In this document: in pieces, positions 61,887 through 64,000 of the stretch
How positions within the stretch are numbered: position 1 is the stretch's first letter
Layout: each line of letters begins with the position of its first letter
The notes under the pieces: generated by a model
Database searches by the model: none
What the model saw: the letters and a program-made list of their open reading frames with translations, nothing else
Told to the model about the DNA's origin: nothing
Program-made: the position numbers and the translations under genes
Assembly (NCBI GenBank): GCA_026399755.1
Contig: JAPLQI010000035.1
Coordinates: forward strand, 1 to 64,000
Source: Pseudomonadota bacterium
GTDB taxonomy: Bacteria; Pseudomonadota; Gammaproteobacteria; Burkholderiales; Chitinibacteraceae
DNA length: 64,000 nucleotides
Direction of reading: 5' to 3'

Positions 61887-64000
61887 ATGAAGAAAGAACA
61901 CTACCAAGCAGCCTTGGACGCTGTGATTGATGTGCCACCTCTGCGTAAGCGCTGGCTCTATGCGGCTTACCGGCATTTTCCACGTAGCTTGTCACGGCAA
62001 ATTATGTTGCTTACAACAGCGTGTTTGATGGTGTCTATCTTGGGCTACGGCGCATATACGGCACACAAACAAACTGATCTGCTGCGCAGCACGATTACGA
62101 CGCATATGGCGTCCTTGGCGCAACACTTAGCCACGGTGGCGGGGCAATTCTTACTGGTGAATGATTCTGTAAGTATTGAATTGGTTTCCATGCAAACGGC
62201 GACCTCCCCCTCGGTTTTATTAGTGGAAGTGATGGATGCGTCGGGCAAGCTGCAGAGCGAAGTGGCGTATGAAAAAGGGCATGCAGTCCCCAAATTTAGC
62301 AAAGAAACACGGCAGGTGCCCCAAACGGCCCAGCCACTGACCCTCTTTGAAAAACCCCTAGCGAACGCGATTCAGGCAGAAAGATACTCTGCATGGCACC
62401 CCATTTTTGCTGGCTCGCTGGTGGGTTGGGTGCGGGTGAGCTATCAGTTAGAGAGCTTAAATCAGGCAGCCATCGCCATTTGGACTCAGGCCATCTTGGC
62501 GATTGTACTGGCGTTGGGGGTGATGTTGGGGCTGCTGACGCTCTTGTTGCGCCCACCCATGCGTGCTTTACAGTTGGCGACACAATTTGCCACCGATTTG
62601 GATCACTCCCTCGGGGCAAAAATAGATGTTTCCAGCGAGGTGATTGAGATTCAAGCCTTGGGGAATGCGCTTAATCATGTTTCGGCGCGCTTATTTACGC
62701 AAAATAGGGCGCTCAATAATCAGCAATTCGCCTTGGATCAGCATGCCATTGTGAGCATTACGGATCTTAATGGCACCATTTGCTATGCCAATGATTTTTT
62801 CTGCGAAATAACCGGCTATTTACGGGCCGAGTTAATCGGAAAAAACCATCGAATTATCAATTCGGGCTTTCATTCGGATGCTTTTTTTCAAGCGCTTTGG
62901 GCGACTATTTTGAGCGGAAAAGTGTGGCATGGTGAGATTAAAAATCGCAGAAAAAATGGCGAACATTATTGGGTAGATTCCACTATCGTGCCCCTGTTAG
63001 ATGCGGGCGGCATTCCAGAGCAATATATTGCGATTCGCACCGATATTACTGAAATAAAAGATTTTGAATTGTCATTACAAGAGGCCAAAGCCCATGCCGA
63101 GGCGGCAACGCTAGCTAAAAGCCAATTCCTTGCCAATATGAGCCACGAAATTCGCACGCCTATGAATGCCATCTTGGGTATGCTCAAATTATTAAAAAAC
63201 ACCGATTTAAGCATTCAGCAATTGGATTACACCAGTAAGACAGAAGGTGCAGCGCAATCATTATTAGGCTTGCTCAACGATATTTTGGATTTCTCTAAAA
63301 TGGAAGCGGGCAAAATGGAGATTCATCCTGAGCCGTTTCGAGTAGATAGGCTATTGCGGGATCTCTCGGTGGTTTTGTCCGCTAATATCGGATCGAAACC
63401 ACTCGAAGTGCTATTTGATATTGATCCGGAAACCCCCAAAGGAATGATCGGCGATATGCTGCGCCTGCGGCAAATTCTGATTAATTTGGCAGGTAATGCC
63501 ATTAAATTTACGGCCACAGGCGAAGTGGTGGTGCGTATCAAAGTATTAGCCAAGGCAGGCGTCGATACGCGCTTGCATATTTCGATTAGAGATAGCGGTA
63601 TTGGTATTTCGCCCGAGAATCAACAACATATCTTTGATGGCTTTTCACAGGCCGAAGCCTCAACAACACGTTGTTTTGGTGGCACGGGGCTAGGGCTCTC
63701 TATTTGTAAGCGTTTAGTAGAGATGATGGGCGGGCAGCTGATGTTGGCGAGCGAGCTGGGCAAGGGCAGCACCTTTTATTTCGCCATTACGCTGCCAGCC
63801 ACGGACGAGCTGGCTAACGACGCCGATCAGCCTTATTTGCCTAAGCAGGCCCTTGAAAATTTGCAGGTTTTGGTGGTGGATGATCATGCTACTGCGCGTG
63901 AAATCATGCTGGATATGGTGCGCTCTTTGGGCTGGCAAGCGGATGAGGCAAGGGGAGGGGTAGAGGCCGTGGCCATGGTGGAGGCAAGAGCCAATGGGGC
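61887..64000 (+). CDS. Hybrid sensor histidine kinase, 5' part (runs off the window)
   Basis: At least 704 residues. A membrane helix at about 40-60 ([19 protein letters not shown]), a periplasmic domain to ~195, a second helix ([21 protein letters not shown]), a HAMP-like segment, a PAS domain (~285-400, [21 protein letters not shown]), HisKA with H in [14 protein letters not shown], HATPase with [20 protein letters not shown] and [12 protein letters not shown], and the start of a receiver domain ([17 protein letters not shown]). The 3' end with the phospho-acceptor aspartate lies outside. ATG 61887 is the best start. Probably paired with the PhnD-like protein upstream. Confidence 0.93.
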   Translation, partial: MKKEHYQAALDAVIDVPPLRKRWLYAAYRHFPRSLSRQIMLLTTACLMVSILGYGAYTAHKQTDLLRSTITTHMASLAQHLATVAGQFLLVNDSVSIELVSMQTATSPSVLLVEVMDASGKLQSEVAYEKGHAVPKFSKETRQVPQTAQPLTLFEKPLANAIQAERYSAWHPIFAGSLVGWVRVSYQLESLNQAAIAIWTQAILAIVLALGVMLGLLTLLLRPPMRALQLATQFATDLDHSLGAKIDVSSEVIEIQALGNALNHVSARLFTQNRALNNQQFALDQHAIVSITDLNGTICYANDFFCEITGYLRAELIGKNHRIINSGFHSDAFFQALWATILSGKVWHGEIKNRRKNGEHYWVDSTIVPLLDAGGIPEQYIAIRTDITEIKDFELSLQEAKAHAEAATLAKSQFLANMSHEIRTPMNAILGMLKLLKNTDLSIQQLDYTSKTEGAAQSLLGLLNDILDFSKMEAGKMEIHPEPFRVDRLLRDLSVVLSANIGSKPLEVLFDIDPETPKGMIGDMLRLRQILINLAGNAIKFTATGEVVVRIKVLAKAGVDTRLHISIRDSGIGISPENQQHIFDGFSQAEASTTRCFGGTGLGLSICKRLVEMMGGQLMLASELGKGSTFYFAITLPATDELANDADQPYLPKQALENLQVLVVDDHATAREIMLDMVRSLGWQADEARGGVEAVAMVEARANG

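Noticed and set aside
1..64000. CRISPR array or prophage
   Set aside because: No regularly spaced direct repeats with variable spacers, and no phage structural or integrase genes were seen. The 108-base repeats at 57637-58010 are in-frame coding repeats.
1..64000. tRNA genes
   Set aside because: No intergenic stretch showed a cloverleaf with a TTC-A/G box and CCA end that I could support.

Overview
The window looks like a chromosomal segment of a motile, facultatively anaerobic Gram-negative betaproteobacterium, most likely Neisseriales (Chromobacteriaceae, Iodobacter- or Chromobacterium-like). This is inferred from gene content: hopanoid-type hpnD/hpnE, a general porin, surE-pcm-nlpD-rpoS, a YcgR flagellar brake, a chemoreceptor, pflB/pflA, a LexA-like repressor, and intergenic hairpins resembling neisserial dRS3 repeats. 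No species is claimed. Coding density is high, with no prophage, CRISPR array or intact insertion sequence.

Layout. 1-136: 3' end of a 5S rRNA and its terminator, so an rRNA operon lies upstream. 328-8478 (+): aroC, a DUF4136 lipoprotein, hpnD, hpnE, a YciK-like SDR, a DinG-type helicase, mltG. 8847-18628 (-): porin, then tryptophan genes trpC, trpD, trpG and trpE, interrupted by an LprI-like protein, sodC, a GRDP-like protein and a GNAT, ending with ycgR. 18862-23372 (+): a five-gene envelope transport operon (ABC ATPase, FtsX-type permease, DUF2306 membrane protein, LolA-like periplasmic protein, outer-membrane barrel). 23504-27255 (+): LytS/LytTR two-component pair and a chemoreceptor. 27326-31738 (+): EamA transporter, surE, pcm, nlpD, rpoS. 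31934-38619 (-): DUF6058-GNAT fusion, GNAT, dapD, dapC, msrA, queF, LexA-like repressor. 38819-40648 (+): dusC-like gene and an MscS channel. 40765-55717 (-): two tandem periplasmic binding proteins, lolD, lolC/E, pflA, a mini glycyl-radical protein, pflB, prfC, a three-PAS histidine kinase, uup. 55947-64000 (+): MltF-like lytic transglycosylase, an exported four-repeat protein, a second LytS/LytTR pair, a PhnD-like binding protein and a hybrid kinase cut by the window end.

Working units. hpnD-hpnE make squalene for hopanoids. trpE/G/D/C cover much of tryptophan synthesis, and dapD/dapC the succinylase lysine branch. pflB, its activase and a 61-residue spare-part protein form an anaerobic unit behind a well-placed FNR-type promoter. 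Most distinctive are the five-gene envelope operon with the scar of a lost second permease, the 36-residue repeat protein beside a LytS kinase, a kinase/regulator pair pushed apart by 608 bp of repeats, and a tandem duplication that carried along a dead piece of the MscS gene. A family of imperfect palindromes built on GTAGGGCGGGTGAAACCCGC recurs between genes and in one case appears to supply a gene's start codon.
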